Origin: JAKQHY01 sp034429475
Lineage (GTDB): Bacteria > Chloroflexota > Anaerolineae > B4-G1 > SLSP01
DNA length: 64,000 bases
Reading direction: 5' to 3'
Assembly: GCA_034429475.1 (NCBI GenBank)
Contig: DAOUGD010000096.1
Span: forward strand, 4,797-68,796
The notes under the pieces are model-generated. The model searched no databases, was not told the origin of the DNA, and saw only the letters and a list, made by a program, of their open reading frames with translations. A program made the position numbers and the translations under genes. Below are positions 27,144 to 36,040 of this stretch, piece by piece. Position 1 is the first letter of the stretch; each line of letters opens with the position of its first letter.

Positions 27144-28166
27144 TCAAACCGACGTTACGACGCGCAGCCCCCAGCGACCTTGCTTGCTGGCAATATACTC
27201 TGTCCGCCGCCACCCAAACGCCGGGTCAAACGCCGAAAGCGCCGTTGCGCACCCGTTGCTCAGCACCGGCGGGTCAACCGCACGGACTTTGGGCAGCGCC
27301 CACAGGTCGGGATGGGCGTCGTCGCGCACGAAGGTTACATCCGGGCGGAGCAGCGCGAGCCAGCGCCGGATGTCGGGCGAGTCGGCGGCGCGCACCTGCG
27401 CCATCAGCGCGACGTCCGTGCCAAAGAAGTCGCGCTCGACGATCACGCCCTGCGCCAGGGCTGCCCGCAGCGCTTCCGCCGCGACCGCATACCAGCCGAC
27501 TTCGTTCAACCCACACCAGCAGAGATCGTCGAGGCGCATAAACGTGTCGCCCAGCCAGCGCGCCGCGTCCAAGTCGTCCACCACGATCTGCCCCTCCCAC
27601 ACCCGCAGGTGCGCGAGCCGCGCCCGCACGTCCGCCGCCGTGAATAGCCGCCAATCCACCACGCCGTCGCGGAAGAAGTAGTCCAGCCGGTCGGCGCAGA
27701 GGCGAGGCAGCGGCTGCTCCAACAGCGAGAAGTGGTCAGCGTCCGTGACCCAGCGCCAGTCCAGCCCGTGGCGGGTCAGGATCGCGGGCAAATCGGAGGC
27801 GGCGAGCATTTCCTCGCGGTGCTCTTCGTGGTAAGTGTGTTCGTGGCTGGGGAAGACGAAGTCCACGACGTGGGACAGCGCAGTGTGCGGCGCGTCGTGG
27901 AGCAGCCCGGCGGCCTGCTCCGTCACGTCCGCGCCGAGGCGGCGCAGCAGCAGGGCGACGCCCACGGAATGATCCAGCCGCGTGGTCTGCCGCTCCGGCT
28001 TGATGAAGGCGGTGATTCCGCCCTGGTAGATGGACTTGAGCCGCTGCACCGCCGCGCTGTGGTACAGCTCGATGAGCAGCGGCTCGGTGAACGTGCAGGC
28101 GGCCTCGTCCGCGCCGTTACAGCCGTAGACGAGATCATCACAAAAAAACGGCTCAATTTCAGGCAT
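27144..28166 (-). CDS. HD-domain phosphohydrolase (COG1078-like)
   Basis: 340 residues. The N-terminal part matches the HD superfamily phosphohydrolase pattern: VQRLKSIYQGG, TTRLDHSVGVALLLRRLG (first His) and GLLHDAPHTALSH (HD doublet and following His), with a further Asp in DRLDYFFRDGV. Related proteins are dNTPases or phosphatases of unknown specificity. ATG 28166 follows AGGAGGATT. No activating-nucleotide site could be identified by eye. It lies between two repeat elements, with no obvious operon partner. Confidence 0.88.
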   Translation of the reverse strand: MPEIEPFFCDDLVYGCNGADEAACTFTEPLLIELYHSAAVQRLKSIYQGGITAFIKPERQTTRLDHSVGVALLLRRLGADVTEQAAGLLHDAPHTALSHVVDFVFPSHEHTYHEEHREEMLAASDLPAILTRHGLDWRWVTDADHFSLLEQPLPRLCADRLDYFFRDGVVDWRLFTAADVRARLAHLRVWEGQIVVDDLDAARWLGDTFMRLDDLCWCGLNEVGWYAVAAEALRAALAQGVIVERDFFGTDVALMAQVRAADSPDIRRWLALLRPDVTFVRDDAHPDLWALPKVRAVDPPVLSNGCATALSAFDPAFGWRRTEYIASKQGRWGLRVVTSV

Positions 28167-28185
28167 AATCCTCCTAAAGAATTTA

Positions 28186-28258
28186 ACGCAAAGACGCAAG
28201 GACGCAAAGATGCAAAGTTTTTTATATTAGCTTTCTTAGCGCCTTTGCGCCTTTGCGT
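28186..28258. repeat. octamer hairpin (ACGCAAAG family)
   Basis: Left arm of four 8-bp units (ACGCAAAG, ACGCAAGG, ACGCAAAG, ATGCAAAG), AT-rich loop, right arm of inverted CTTTGCGC / CTTTGCGT units. It fills the gap between the HD gene and the amidohydrolase gene. Confidence 0.92.
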
Positions 28259-28282
28259 TAAAAATCTCGGTTTGCAGGGGAA

Positions 28283-30262
28283 TCAACCATGGAACGGCAA
28301 CTGGAAGTATTCGCCCTGGACTAATGCTTCGTCGGGGATTTCCAGCACTTTGAGCAGGTCGGCGATGAGGGCCGCCTTGCGCTCGGCATCCTGGCGCGAC
28401 CAGGTGCGGCTCTTGATTTCCAGGAACGTCCCGCCGTTTTCGGGCAGGATGATGCGATCCAGGTTCAAGGAGAGGTCGGTGTGACCGTAGCGGACGTGGT
28501 AGCGGCGGCGATGTTTGTGGATACGCGCCTCGCGCTGCGGCTGGAAGTATTCGGAGTAGAAGCGCAGGCTGCGCGTGGCCGGCGCGTCGAAGCGCGCGCG
28601 CGACAGCAGCACCGAACGGTCGTACTCGCGCTCCTTCTCCTGGTTGGTCAGGGTCAAGCGGTAGATCACGTCAATGAAGTTATTCGTGTCCAGCTCGAAG
28701 ACTTCATCCTCACGATAGCGGACGCGCGTTTCCCACTGGTCGTTGAACAGGAAATACGTGTCGTACTGATGGCGCAACGAGGTGCGCTGGACGGTCAGGT
28801 CGGGCAACGCGAGCAGGCGCGCTTCCAGGGCGTCCAGATCGGCGCAGCGTACCTTCACCTGGATTTCAAAGGTCTGCGTCTGCGCCACGCCGCCAATCGC
28901 CACGAGTTTGCTGAGCACGCTGGCCTCTCGCTGGATGAGGAAGGTATCCACTTTGCGCGCCAGCGCGTCCGCCTCGGCCTGGAGCGCGGGGACATCTACC
29001 GTGAGCAGGCGGCGGTCGCGCATCAGCCACGCGCCGTTGACCATCACGTTGCGGATGTCTTCCTGGTGGCAGGCGTACACCAGGCGCGAGTAGAGGCTGT
29101 CCGGATCGCGGCGGAAGTGGGGCTGCACGCGCACGTCGTCCAGCGACACGGTGATGAGGTCGGCGCGCTTGCCGGGTTCGAGGGAGCCGGTGAGGTCGGC
29201 GATATGCAGCGCGCGCGCGCCCATGATCGTCGCCATCTCAAACACCTGCCGCGCCGGGAGCGCCGTGGGATCCATCGTCGCGGTCTTCGCCAGGAAGCTG
29301 GCGAGCCGCATCTCCTCCAACATATCCAGGTCGTTGTTGCTGGCCGCGCCATCCGTGCCGATGCCCACGTTGAGGCCCTGCGCCAGCATCTTCGCCACGG
29401 GCGCCATCCCGCTGGCGAGCTTCATGTTGCTGCTCGGGTTGTGGGACACGCCGACGTTGTAGTGGTGCAGGATGCGCAGGTCGTTCTCTTCCAGATGCAC
29501 GCCGTGGGCGATGGTGGTCTTGGCCTCGAAGACGCCGAGGCGCTCCAGCCAGGGGACGATACCCATGTCGTATTCCTTGTGGTGGGTCTCGACCTCCGAG
29601 GCTGTCTCAGCGACGTGGACGTGCAGCGGCGCGTCATTTTCTAACGCCATCGCCACCGCCGCTTCCAGCAGATCGGGGGTGACGGTGTAGGGCGCGTGCG
29701 GCGCGATCCCCGGTATCACCAAGGGGTGGCCTTTCCAGTGGACGATGTAGTCGTGGGCGCGCGCCAGGCCCTCTTCGTAGCTGGGGGCGTCGGGCGTGGA
29801 GAATTTGAGGACGCTTTGCAGGCAGACGGCGCGCAGCCCGGCCAGCACGGCGGCGTCGGCCACGGCTTCTTCAAAGTAGTACATGTCCATGAACGTGGTC
29901 GTACCGGCGCGGATCATCTCGGCGGCGGCCAACTGCGTCCCCAGCCAGCAAAAATTAGGGTTGACGAATTGCGCCTCGACCGGCATCATGTAGCCCATCA
30001 GCCACACGTCCAGCCGGAGATCGTCGGCCAGGGCGCGCAGCAGCACCATCGGCGCGTGCCCATGCGCGTTGATCAGGCCCGGCGCGACGACGGCGTTCCC
30101 GGCGGCCATCGTCTCTTTGGCCGGGTGCGCCGCCACGATGTCGGCCTGCGGCCCGACGGCGACGATGCGGTCGCCCTGCACGGCCACCGCGCCCGGCGCG
30201 TATACGTCATAATTGGCGTTCATGGTGATGACGAAGTCGGCAGTGATGATTTTATCCACCAT
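28283..30262 (-). CDS. amidohydrolase (MTA/SAH deaminase-like) fused to a CYTH domain
   Basis: 659 residues. The first 445 or so are a TRZ/ATZ-type metal-dependent amidohydrolase: metal ligands in NAHGHAPM (near residue 65), VHVAETASE, TTIAHGVHL and GTDGAASNNDLDM, as in MTA/S-adenosylhomocysteine deaminases. The last 190 are a CYTH (triphosphate tunnel) domain: FEIQVKVRC opening strand, RVRYREDEV, and FLEIKSRTW near the end. CYTH enzymes act on triphosphates or are class IV adenylate cyclases. The fusion has no intervening stop. The second ATG, 30262, is chosen because AGGGGG then sits at normal spacing. Confidence 0.9.
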   Translation of the reverse strand: MVDKIITADFVITMNANYDVYAPGAVAVQGDRIVAVGPQADIVAAHPAKETMAAGNAVVAPGLINAHGHAPMVLLRALADDLRLDVWLMGYMMPVEAQFVNPNFCWLGTQLAAAEMIRAGTTTFMDMYYFEEAVADAAVLAGLRAVCLQSVLKFSTPDAPSYEEGLARAHDYIVHWKGHPLVIPGIAPHAPYTVTPDLLEAAVAMALENDAPLHVHVAETASEVETHHKEYDMGIVPWLERLGVFEAKTTIAHGVHLEENDLRILHHYNVGVSHNPSSNMKLASGMAPVAKMLAQGLNVGIGTDGAASNNDLDMLEEMRLASFLAKTATMDPTALPARQVFEMATIMGARALHIADLTGSLEPGKRADLITVSLDDVRVQPHFRRDPDSLYSRLVYACHQEDIRNVMVNGAWLMRDRRLLTVDVPALQAEADALARKVDTFLIQREASVLSKLVAIGGVAQTQTFEIQVKVRCADLDALEARLLALPDLTVQRTSLRHQYDTYFLFNDQWETRVRYREDEVFELDTNNFIDVIYRLTLTNQEKEREYDRSVLLSRARFDAPATRSLRFYSEYFQPQREARIHKHRRRYHVRYGHTDLSLNLDRIILPENGGTFLEIKSRTWSRQDAERKAALIADLLKVLEIPDEALVQGEYFQLPFHG

Positions 30263-30282
30263 TGGCATACCCCCTAACTATA

Positions 30283-30340
30283 ACAGGATTTACGGAATGG
30301 TAGGATTGAAAAATCCGTTCAATCCGTTCAATCCGTTGAC
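30283..30340. repeat. triple-nonamer hairpin (AACGGATTG family)
   Basis: Left ACAGGATTT, ACGGAATGG, TAGGATTGA; right AATCCGTTC, AATCCGTTC, AATCCGTTG. Right-arm units are regular and left-arm units have diverged. Closely similar to 25032-25080. Confidence 0.88.
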
Positions 30341-30382
30341 ATTGAAGTGAAAGGGTGAGTTATTATTGGGTTGAGTATAAGA

Positions 30383-30414
30383 CTGTAGCGCAAGTTTGGC
30401 AACTTGCGCTACAG
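30383..30414. repeat. perfect 14-bp inverted repeat
   Basis: CTGTAGCGCAAGTT and its exact complement with a 4-base loop TGGC. No T run on either side, so it is a REP-like or RNA-stabilising hairpin rather than a canonical terminator. Confidence 0.9.
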
Positions 30415-30453
30415 CCGATGATAAAAGTGAACTTTATCCGGGGCCGAAGGCCG

Positions 30454-31047
30454 TCAGCTTTTATGGTAGTGCCATTGGCCGTTTTGCCATACAAGCGTCC
30501 CCTGCTTGACGTAAGTTTCGAGCGCGGCGCGCAAGGCGTTGACGCTGCTTTCCACCTTCTGGGAGTCTACAGGGTTCAGACCGAGCAGGTAGCCGCTGCC
30601 TTTGGTGGGCGGGTTAGGGCCGTAAAGGAGGGTGACGTTGCAAAAACCCGGCTGCGGCATGACCATCAGCGCCAGGCCGGGACGATGGGACAGGAACCAT
30701 TCGATCATATCACGGGAGCCGGATTCTTCGTTTTTGGGGGCGATGACGAACATCTTCTCCACTTCGATCTCCGGCTCGTAATCCGCGCCGCACTGGCTCC
30801 GGGCAAAGTTGATGAGGGTCGCCATCACGTCCAGGCCGGTGAGCGAGAAGCCTGAAGACGCGGCGGGTGACGGCGCGGGCGCGGCGCCGGGTGCGGGTTT
30901 GGGCGTCGAAGGCGGCGTCGCCAGTTCGGCGAGAGGGCGAGCGCCTGGCGGCGGCCCAATCTCCGGTTTCGGCTTCGGTTGAGGTTTGCTGAAAAGATTT
31001 GAGAAAGCCTGCTTGAGTTTATCGAAAAAACCTGGTTGATCGGCCAT
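30454..31047 (-). CDS. conserved-type hypothetical protein with Pro/Ala linker
   Basis: 197 residues, cytoplasmic. A short amphipathic N-terminus (FFDKLKQAFSNLFSK) is followed by a Pro/Ala-rich linker (about residues 25-65) and a compact C-terminal domain of about 130 residues with LTGLDVMATLINFARSQCG and FVIAPKNEESG. I do not recognise the fold. GGAG precedes the ATG. It lies alone between the CYTH fusion gene and the 2H phosphoesterase gene on the same strand. Confidence 0.8.
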   Translation of the reverse strand: MADQPGFFDKLKQAFSNLFSKPQPKPKPEIGPPPGARPLAELATPPSTPKPAPGAAPAPSPAASSGFSLTGLDVMATLINFARSQCGADYEPEIEVEKMFVIAPKNEESGSRDMIEWFLSHRPGLALMVMPQPGFCNVTLLYGPNPPTKGSGYLLGLNPVDSQKVESSVNALRAALETYVKQGTLVWQNGQWHYHKS

Positions 31048-31082
31048 GATTACTCCTTTGGGAGGTTGTGGTTTGAGACTCT

Positions 31083-31655
31083 TTATTGACCAAGCGGCAA
31101 AATTTTATAGACCATATAATCGCCATTCAAACTCAAGGGATCATCATACACAAACATTGCCAGTGCGCTCGCTGTGAATTTTAGATTGACCGCCCGCTCG
31201 GAGATTTCATCGTACAACTTGCGATACACCTCCATCGGCTGCCCGCCCATCATCACAGTCATGTGGAAATGATAGGCCGCGCCGTCGAAGGGCGCTTGCG
31301 TATTCGCGAAACGCTGGGCCAATTCCTGGTTGAGCCGGTCGTGCAACTGACGCAAGCACTCCGTTTCCTGAACGGCCATCCACAGAAGGCCGGTTTCCGC
31401 TCCCTCAAAAATCGTGGATACAAGCTGAAGTTCCGTACATTTTACTTCAAATGGGCGGATCGTCTGGGCAAACTCGTGTATATAGGCTTCGAGCCTGGCT
31501 ATATCCTCAATCTCAAAGGGCTGCTTGAGAGAAACGTGCGGCGGCAGGCGACAGATAGTGGTTCCGGTACGGTATTTCCGATGAATCTCCCATGCCAGTT
31601 TTCGCACAAAGTTGTGGACTTCGGTATCGGTAAGAATTGCAATTGCGGTTTTCAT
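31083..31655 (-). CDS. 2H phosphoesterase / 2'-5' RNA ligase-like protein
   Basis: 190 residues, the usual size for the LigT/2H superfamily. The two catalytic histidine motifs are visible: PPHVSLKQPF and FHMTVMMGG, about 90 residues apart. Members hydrolyse cyclic phosphates or join RNA ends. ATG 31655 has GGAG upstream and lies 20 bp after the GH4 gene stop, so it is probably the last gene of that cluster. Substrate unknown. Confidence 0.85.
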   Translation of the reverse strand: MKTAIAILTDTEVHNFVRKLAWEIHRKYRTGTTICRLPPHVSLKQPFEIEDIARLEAYIHEFAQTIRPFEVKCTELQLVSTIFEGAETGLLWMAVQETECLRQLHDRLNQELAQRFANTQAPFDGAAYHFHMTVMMGGQPMEVYRKLYDEISERAVNLKFTASALAMFVYDDPLSLNGDYMVYKILPLGQ

Positions 31656-31675
31656 CGCCTGCACTCCGTAATGAC

Positions 31676-33052
31676 CTAACCCAGTTCCCAGTTCTCCGGC
31701 CATTGATAATGATCGTGAATATCCTCCACGAAGGCCATCGGCTCGTTTGGTTCGATGTCGAGCAGGGCTTCCAGCGCTTTCTCGGCCTGCTCGTAACTGC
31801 GGGTCTGGTGGCTTTGGAGGACGCCGAACAGCAGCATAGATTTGTCACCGCTGAGCAGGGCTTCGAGCGTGCGCTCCATCTCCAGCCAGTCGGGGTAGAT
31901 ACATTCCAGCATGACTTTGTTGGGCAGCGGTTCGACGCGGATCGGCTGAATGCCCATCTGGTTGACAATGGCCGGGACTTCCACGGCCACGTCGTCGGGC
32001 AGACCGGGGAGCGCGCCGTTGTTCAGCACGTTGACCTGGGCGCGGTACTCGTGGTCGTTCACCAGCGCGTCTATGATGGGGATGTGCTGCTCGGTCGTCT
32101 TTTTGTCGCCGAAGAGGGTGATGGGGCGCACCTGCGGGTCGTAGGCGGCGGCCTTCATCTGCGCGTACTTCTCCTCTTTCTCGCGGAGGATGCGGTCGCG
32201 GCCTTCGGGCGTGTCGCCGCCGCCGCCCGCGCCATACCAGCGCGCGCGCGTTTCCAGGTCGGTGTGATACCACCAGCCGCCGGTGCGGGGTGTATCGCCG
32301 ATGGGGAACAGGCCGTACAGCTTGTACTGGTGAATCGCCGCCGGGGACCACTGCGCCGAAACGCCCGTGTCCTTGTGGTCGGCCCAGTATTGCTCGATGT
32401 TTTCCTCAATCCACTTATCCAGGATGGGGTAGGCGTCCTGGCCTTCATAATAGAAGTGCGTCAGCCAGATGTTGTGATTGAGGCCGGGCGCTTGCCACGT
32501 TACCTTGTTGGGATCAAGGCCGATGCGGCGCGCAACCTCGCGATAGCCGTAGTGACCGTGACACAGACCGCACACCTTGACCGACGTTTCGCGTCCCATC
32601 AACGTTGTGCCGTCGAAGACGGGGTTGCCCGCCTGCAAAATCCACGCCTCCGGCGCGATCCGCTCCACGTCCTTTGCCACGTCGAGCATCAACTGCAAGT
32701 TGTGGTACTCCGGCATCCCGGTGTGGCCGTAGAAGTAGCCGTGCTCCGTCGCCAGCGCGCGGCGGCGTTTCGCAAAGTATTCGTTGTGCGTCACCGTCGC
32801 CGTGTTGATGACGAAGTCGGCGTCTTGCAGAGACTCGGTGCGATCCAGGGTGCGCGCGAATTTGAGGTCAGACCCCAAATCCTCGGCGTAGCGCCGCGCC
32901 AACTGGTACACCACGTCCAGCCGCTCCTCGTTGATGTCCATAAAATGCACCATACTGCCTTTCAATCCCTCGGTCAGACAAATATCCTTGACCAATCCGA
33001 GGGAGAAGACCACGCTGCCCGCGCCAATAATCGTGACTTTGATGGATGACAT
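31676..33052 (-). CDS. GH4 family NAD-dependent glycosidase
   Basis: 458 residues. GH4 enzymes use NAD and Mn2+ for an oxidative elimination mechanism. The N-terminal Rossmann motif is TIIGAGSVVFSLGLV; DMDINEER-like MDINEERL follows; metal-site motifs GLCHGHYG and GLNHNIW are visible. It resembles alpha-glucosidase/alpha-galactosidase/alpha-galacturonidase branches rather than 6-phospho-glucosidases. It probably cleaves an oligosaccharide imported by the cluster. Directly downstream is the 2H phosphoesterase gene. Confidence 0.93.
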   Translation of the reverse strand: MSSIKVTIIGAGSVVFSLGLVKDICLTEGLKGSMVHFMDINEERLDVVYQLARRYAEDLGSDLKFARTLDRTESLQDADFVINTATVTHNEYFAKRRRALATEHGYFYGHTGMPEYHNLQLMLDVAKDVERIAPEAWILQAGNPVFDGTTLMGRETSVKVCGLCHGHYGYREVARRIGLDPNKVTWQAPGLNHNIWLTHFYYEGQDAYPILDKWIEENIEQYWADHKDTGVSAQWSPAAIHQYKLYGLFPIGDTPRTGGWWYHTDLETRARWYGAGGGGDTPEGRDRILREKEEKYAQMKAAAYDPQVRPITLFGDKKTTEQHIPIIDALVNDHEYRAQVNVLNNGALPGLPDDVAVEVPAIVNQMGIQPIRVEPLPNKVMLECIYPDWLEMERTLEALLSGDKSMLLFGVLQSHQTRSYEQAEKALEALLDIEPNEPMAFVEDIHDHYQWPENWELG

Positions 33053-33094
33053 GCATTAACCTCCGTTGAGAGTAGCCGCTAAAGCGGCAGATTA

Positions 33095-33143
33095 AAAGGC
33101 GATGTTTGCGCGGGCGGTCCATCGCCCGCGCAAACACGCCTTT
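33095..33143. repeat. long GC-rich inverted repeat
   Basis: AAAGGCG-TGTTTGCGCGGGCG paired with its complement across a 6-base loop, stem about 21 bp with one bulge. It lies between the GH4 start and the stop of the upstream gene. No T run is seen on the minus strand. Confidence 0.85.
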
Positions 33144-33146
33144 AAA

Positions 33147-33512
33147 CTAAAGTGAGTCCATGTCGCTTTCAAACTGGTAGTCGTAAGACAGCTTGTACAC
33201 GTCGGTGAAAAGCTCATCCAGAATATCGGCCATCTGGATGACCGAAGGACGCTCGATTTCAAAGGTGACAAAAACGCCGGCATCCAGGCTGATCATCTGG
33301 CAATGGGAGAGACGCGCCGCCAGTTTCTTCTCCAATTGCTCGGCGGCGGCCTGATCGAAAGGCCAGGCCATGTTCAGCGCGTCGCGGACGACTTGAATCC
33401 AGACGTCCCCCGGTGGAATCCCGAAGGTGACGCACAGATCGGGGTTGTCCGCCAAACCGGCGTAAAACTCTTCCAAAATTTCACGAATCTTCGTTCCTTG
33501 TAGAATACCCAT
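33147..33512 (-). CDS. hypothetical protein in the glycan cluster
   Basis: 121 residues, soluble, acidic. Sequence features: KIREILEEFYAGLADNPD, GIPPGDVWIQVVRDALNMAW and a C-terminal helix. No domain recognised. ATG 33512 is preceded by CAGAGGAG, which belongs to a duplicated repeat also found before the GH43-like gene at 37923. It sits between GNAT and GH4 genes. Confidence 0.75.
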   Translation of the reverse strand: MGILQGTKIREILEEFYAGLADNPDLCVTFGIPPGDVWIQVVRDALNMAWPFDQAAAEQLEKKLAARLSHCQMISLDAGVFVTFEIERPSVIQMADILDELFTDVYKLSYDYQFESDMDSL

Positions 33513-33519
33513 TAAGCAG

Positions 33520-33647
33520 CTCCTCTGAAAATACAAGACTGTTTCATGCAAAGGCGCAGAGACGCAAAGTAAAAAACAGAAACTTGGCGAGCTTGGCGCC
33601 TTTGCGTGAAATTTTCATCCAACCGCTGGTGAACCCCGGTTAATGAG
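33520..33647. repeat. dispersed repeat copy 1 with octamer hairpin and ribosome site
   Basis: About 128 bp nearly identical to 37932-38060. It contains, on the minus strand, a hairpin of ACGCAAAG-type octamers, the spacer around CTTGGCGAGCTTGGCGCC, and at its end TATTTTCAGAGGAG, which serves as the ribosome site of the gene starting at 33512. Confidence 0.93.
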
Positions 33648-33667
33648 GAATTTCTGTGAAAATAATC

Positions 33668-33695
33668 CTGAGTGTTGAGTGCTGAGTCCTGAAAG
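33668..33695. repeat. heptamer array, 4 units
   Basis: CTGAGTG, TTGAGTG, CTGAGTC, CTGAAAG. Located between dispersed repeat copy 1 and the GNAT stop codon. Confidence 0.7.
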
Positions 33696-33707
33696 CCTGG
33701 CGCTCTT

Positions 33708-34154
33708 TCAGATCGGTTTTGTCGCAAAATAACCTTTGACTTCCTGTCCTCTGGGAGCCACCGTGGCCGGACACAGACCAAAGCCCAATGCTTTCCACAT
33801 TTGAATGGCTTCCATCTTATCCTCCGAACTCCAGCCGCGCAACTGGTAAGCGTCATGTGCTTTTGCGCGTTCTATCGCTATTTCCACCAGACGGCGGGCG
33901 ATGCCGCGTCTTCTGAAGCCCGGCCGCACTTCGATGATGTCAATGTATCCCTCGCAGGTTTCTGGCAGGGGCGGCGGCAATGACCGCCAATAGACGGAAA
34001 TCAGGCCGACGGGGTCGCCGTCAGCCAGCGCCACCACGGAGAAGCCATCCGTAAAGTGCATGTGGCGTGCGGCGACTTCGCCCCATTCCGCGGCAATGCG
34101 CTGCTGCAAGGCGGGGTCGGCGTCGGTGTAGCGGATAGGGATTTCGTCGTTCAT
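33708..34154 (-). CDS. GNAT family N-acetyltransferase
   Basis: 148 residues, single GNAT domain. Acetyl-CoA loop IIEVRPGFRRRGIARRLVE and the C-terminal MWKALGFGL element are clear. The start overlaps the stop of the upstream gene by 4 bp (ATGA), so it is translationally coupled to the lyase-like gene. Substrate unknown; an amino sugar is a possibility given the context. Confidence 0.92.
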   Translation of the reverse strand: MNDEIPIRYTDADPALQQRIAAEWGEVAARHMHFTDGFSVVALADGDPVGLISVYWRSLPPPLPETCEGYIDIIEVRPGFRRRGIARRLVEIAIERAKAHDAYQLRGWSSEDKMEAIQMWKALGFGLCPATVAPRGQEVKGYFATKPI

Positions 34155-36028
34155 TTTGCGGGTTCAATCGCAGGACGAAAATCCAGCGTCAGGCCCTCAT
34201 CCCCACGTCGAAGGCGAATTTGCGGAGCGGTGAACTCGCAATGACAGTAGGGATTGTCGAAGCGCGGATAGGCGTGCAGCGGGATTTCTTCCCCGGCGAC
34301 GCGCAGCGGGCCGGTCCAGCCGAAATCAATCCACCCCTGGGAGGGCGAGCGGTAGGTGAGGTGCAGTCCCTCACATTTGACGGCGCTGGCGGCGATGGCA
34401 TCCACGAAAGCTGCAAAACTGCCCCAGTCGGCGCGGCGGCCCAACTCGCATAGCCAGATATTGTCCGGCGCGGCAGCCCGCACTTCGACGATGGCCTGGT
34501 CGCCGCCCACGATCCAGCGCACGGGATGCTGGCTGTACAGCGCGAGGTAGCCGTCACCTTTGCGCGCGAAAACCCAATGGTCACGCTCCACGACTTCATT
34601 GAAGGCGGCACGCGGGAAGTAAGCGTGCGAGAAGGGGAAGGCGTCGTCCGGCGGCGCGTGATAGATGCAGACGAGCACGTTCCGGTGCTGCGCCGCGCGC
34701 GGCATCACGCCGTTGCCCGCCCAGAAGTTGGGCCGCGAAGTCTCGTCCGCCGCGCCGGGGTGGTTGGTGAACACCATCGCGTCTATACCAAGCGTGGCTT
34801 GCCAGGTGTGCTGCTGGTAGCCGGGCTTGCCGGGGCGATAGTCCTGCGCGCAACTGAGCATGTAGTCCGGCGTGCGGTAGGTTTGGATGTGAACCTCGGT
34901 CATTGCGTGGCAGTCAATCACGGGATCTACCACGCCACATTCGGCTTTCTGCCATTCCAACAACCTGTCATAACGCTTCTGATAATCCTCGTAGAGCATA
35001 ATCTGGCGTTCTTTGCGCGTCCGTTGCGCCAGATCGTAGATGCTGGGGTGGATGTAGTCCTGGATGCTCCAGTAGAGATGTCCGTCCTCCATATCATCGT
35101 AGGAGAGGCCGTATTTGGGCGCATCGGCGATGTCAAGGCTGTGCCGTTCCTGGAACAACAACGGCTCGTCCAAATCCCCCGCAATCGCCGCAATAAGCGG
35201 CGGACAGCGATACGTGCTGGTCGCCAGGCATACTGTGCCGAGGGTGTGTGGGTTGTTGAACAATCCCATGCCGAACATCAACTTGGCGGTGTTCGTCGCG
35301 TCCTCGTTTCGCGCGCCCTTGATGAGACGTGGATATGTCCGCCCGTGCGTGCAGCCGAGGATGCCGCGATAGCTGTGCAGCGCCATCTCGAAAAGAATCA
35401 CGTCAATGCACAGCCCGGCCTGGCGGCGGATTTCGGCGTCCTGCGCGAAGTCGTAGAGGTTGACCAGGGCCAGCAAATCCTCCTCGAAATAGCAGTTGGA
35501 GAGCCACTCGCTGAAGCCGAAGCGCGCGCGAAAATCAAACCAGCGTGTGATGAAGTGCTGCGCGTGGGCCATGTGATAGCGCCCATCCTGGCGGCTGTTC
35601 TCAAACACGCGATCGGGGAAGCGCTGCCCGGCCAACAGTTCGTCGCTGTGGAAGATGATCTGGTGGTTCTCCGTGTGATAGCAGCGATGATTGTCGCCTT
35701 GCGGCTCGTCCCACCAGTATTTGAAGCGCAGCAGACACGCTTCGATGTCGGCAATCAACGCCGGGGAAATGTGCGGGCTATGGTCGTAGCGGTACAGGAT
35801 GCGCAGCAGGCCGCCCACCGCAAAGTCGCAGCAGTCCTGGCGGGAGTCCACAAAGGTGATGGCCTCGCGGATGGGTATTTCGTCCACGTCCCGCCCCATT
35901 TCCAGCCGCGCGATCTGGCTGAAGAAGCCGACCCGTCCGCTAGGGGATTGGGCGGCGCAGAATTCGAGGTAGCGCTCGCGGCGTTGGGGATAGGATTCTT
36001 GAGGTTCGGGCCAGTAAGTGTCTTGCAT
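34151..36028 (-). CDS. large alpha/alpha-toroid-like enzyme, possible polysaccharide lyase or glycosidase
   Basis: 625 residues, no signal peptide. The N-terminal two thirds are rich in helices with aromatic motifs (CYHTENHQIIFHSDELL, HAQHFITRWFDFRARFG), like alpha/alpha-toroid carbohydrate enzymes such as heparinase II/III or alginate lyases; the last 180 residues look like a beta-sandwich. I cannot assign a named family. TGGAGG precedes the ATG. It sits between the APH-like kinase (12 bp) and the GNAT (4-bp overlap), clearly in an operon. Confidence 0.8.
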   Translation of the reverse strand: MQDTYWPEPQESYPQRRERYLEFCAAQSPSGRVGFFSQIARLEMGRDVDEIPIREAITFVDSRQDCCDFAVGGLLRILYRYDHSPHISPALIADIEACLLRFKYWWDEPQGDNHRCYHTENHQIIFHSDELLAGQRFPDRVFENSRQDGRYHMAHAQHFITRWFDFRARFGFSEWLSNCYFEEDLLALVNLYDFAQDAEIRRQAGLCIDVILFEMALHSYRGILGCTHGRTYPRLIKGARNEDATNTAKLMFGMGLFNNPHTLGTVCLATSTYRCPPLIAAIAGDLDEPLLFQERHSLDIADAPKYGLSYDDMEDGHLYWSIQDYIHPSIYDLAQRTRKERQIMLYEDYQKRYDRLLEWQKAECGVVDPVIDCHAMTEVHIQTYRTPDYMLSCAQDYRPGKPGYQQHTWQATLGIDAMVFTNHPGAADETSRPNFWAGNGVMPRAAQHRNVLVCIYHAPPDDAFPFSHAYFPRAAFNEVVERDHWVFARKGDGYLALYSQHPVRWIVGGDQAIVEVRAAAPDNIWLCELGRRADWGSFAAFVDAIAASAVKCEGLHLTYRSPSQGWIDFGWTGPLRVAGEEIPLHAYPRFDNPYCHCEFTAPQIRLRRGDEGLTLDFRPAIEPAK

Positions 36029-36040
36029 TGTTATCCTCCA

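Noticed and set aside
30383..30414. Rho-independent terminator
   Set aside because: The hairpin is perfect but no T run follows on either strand; kept as a repeat.
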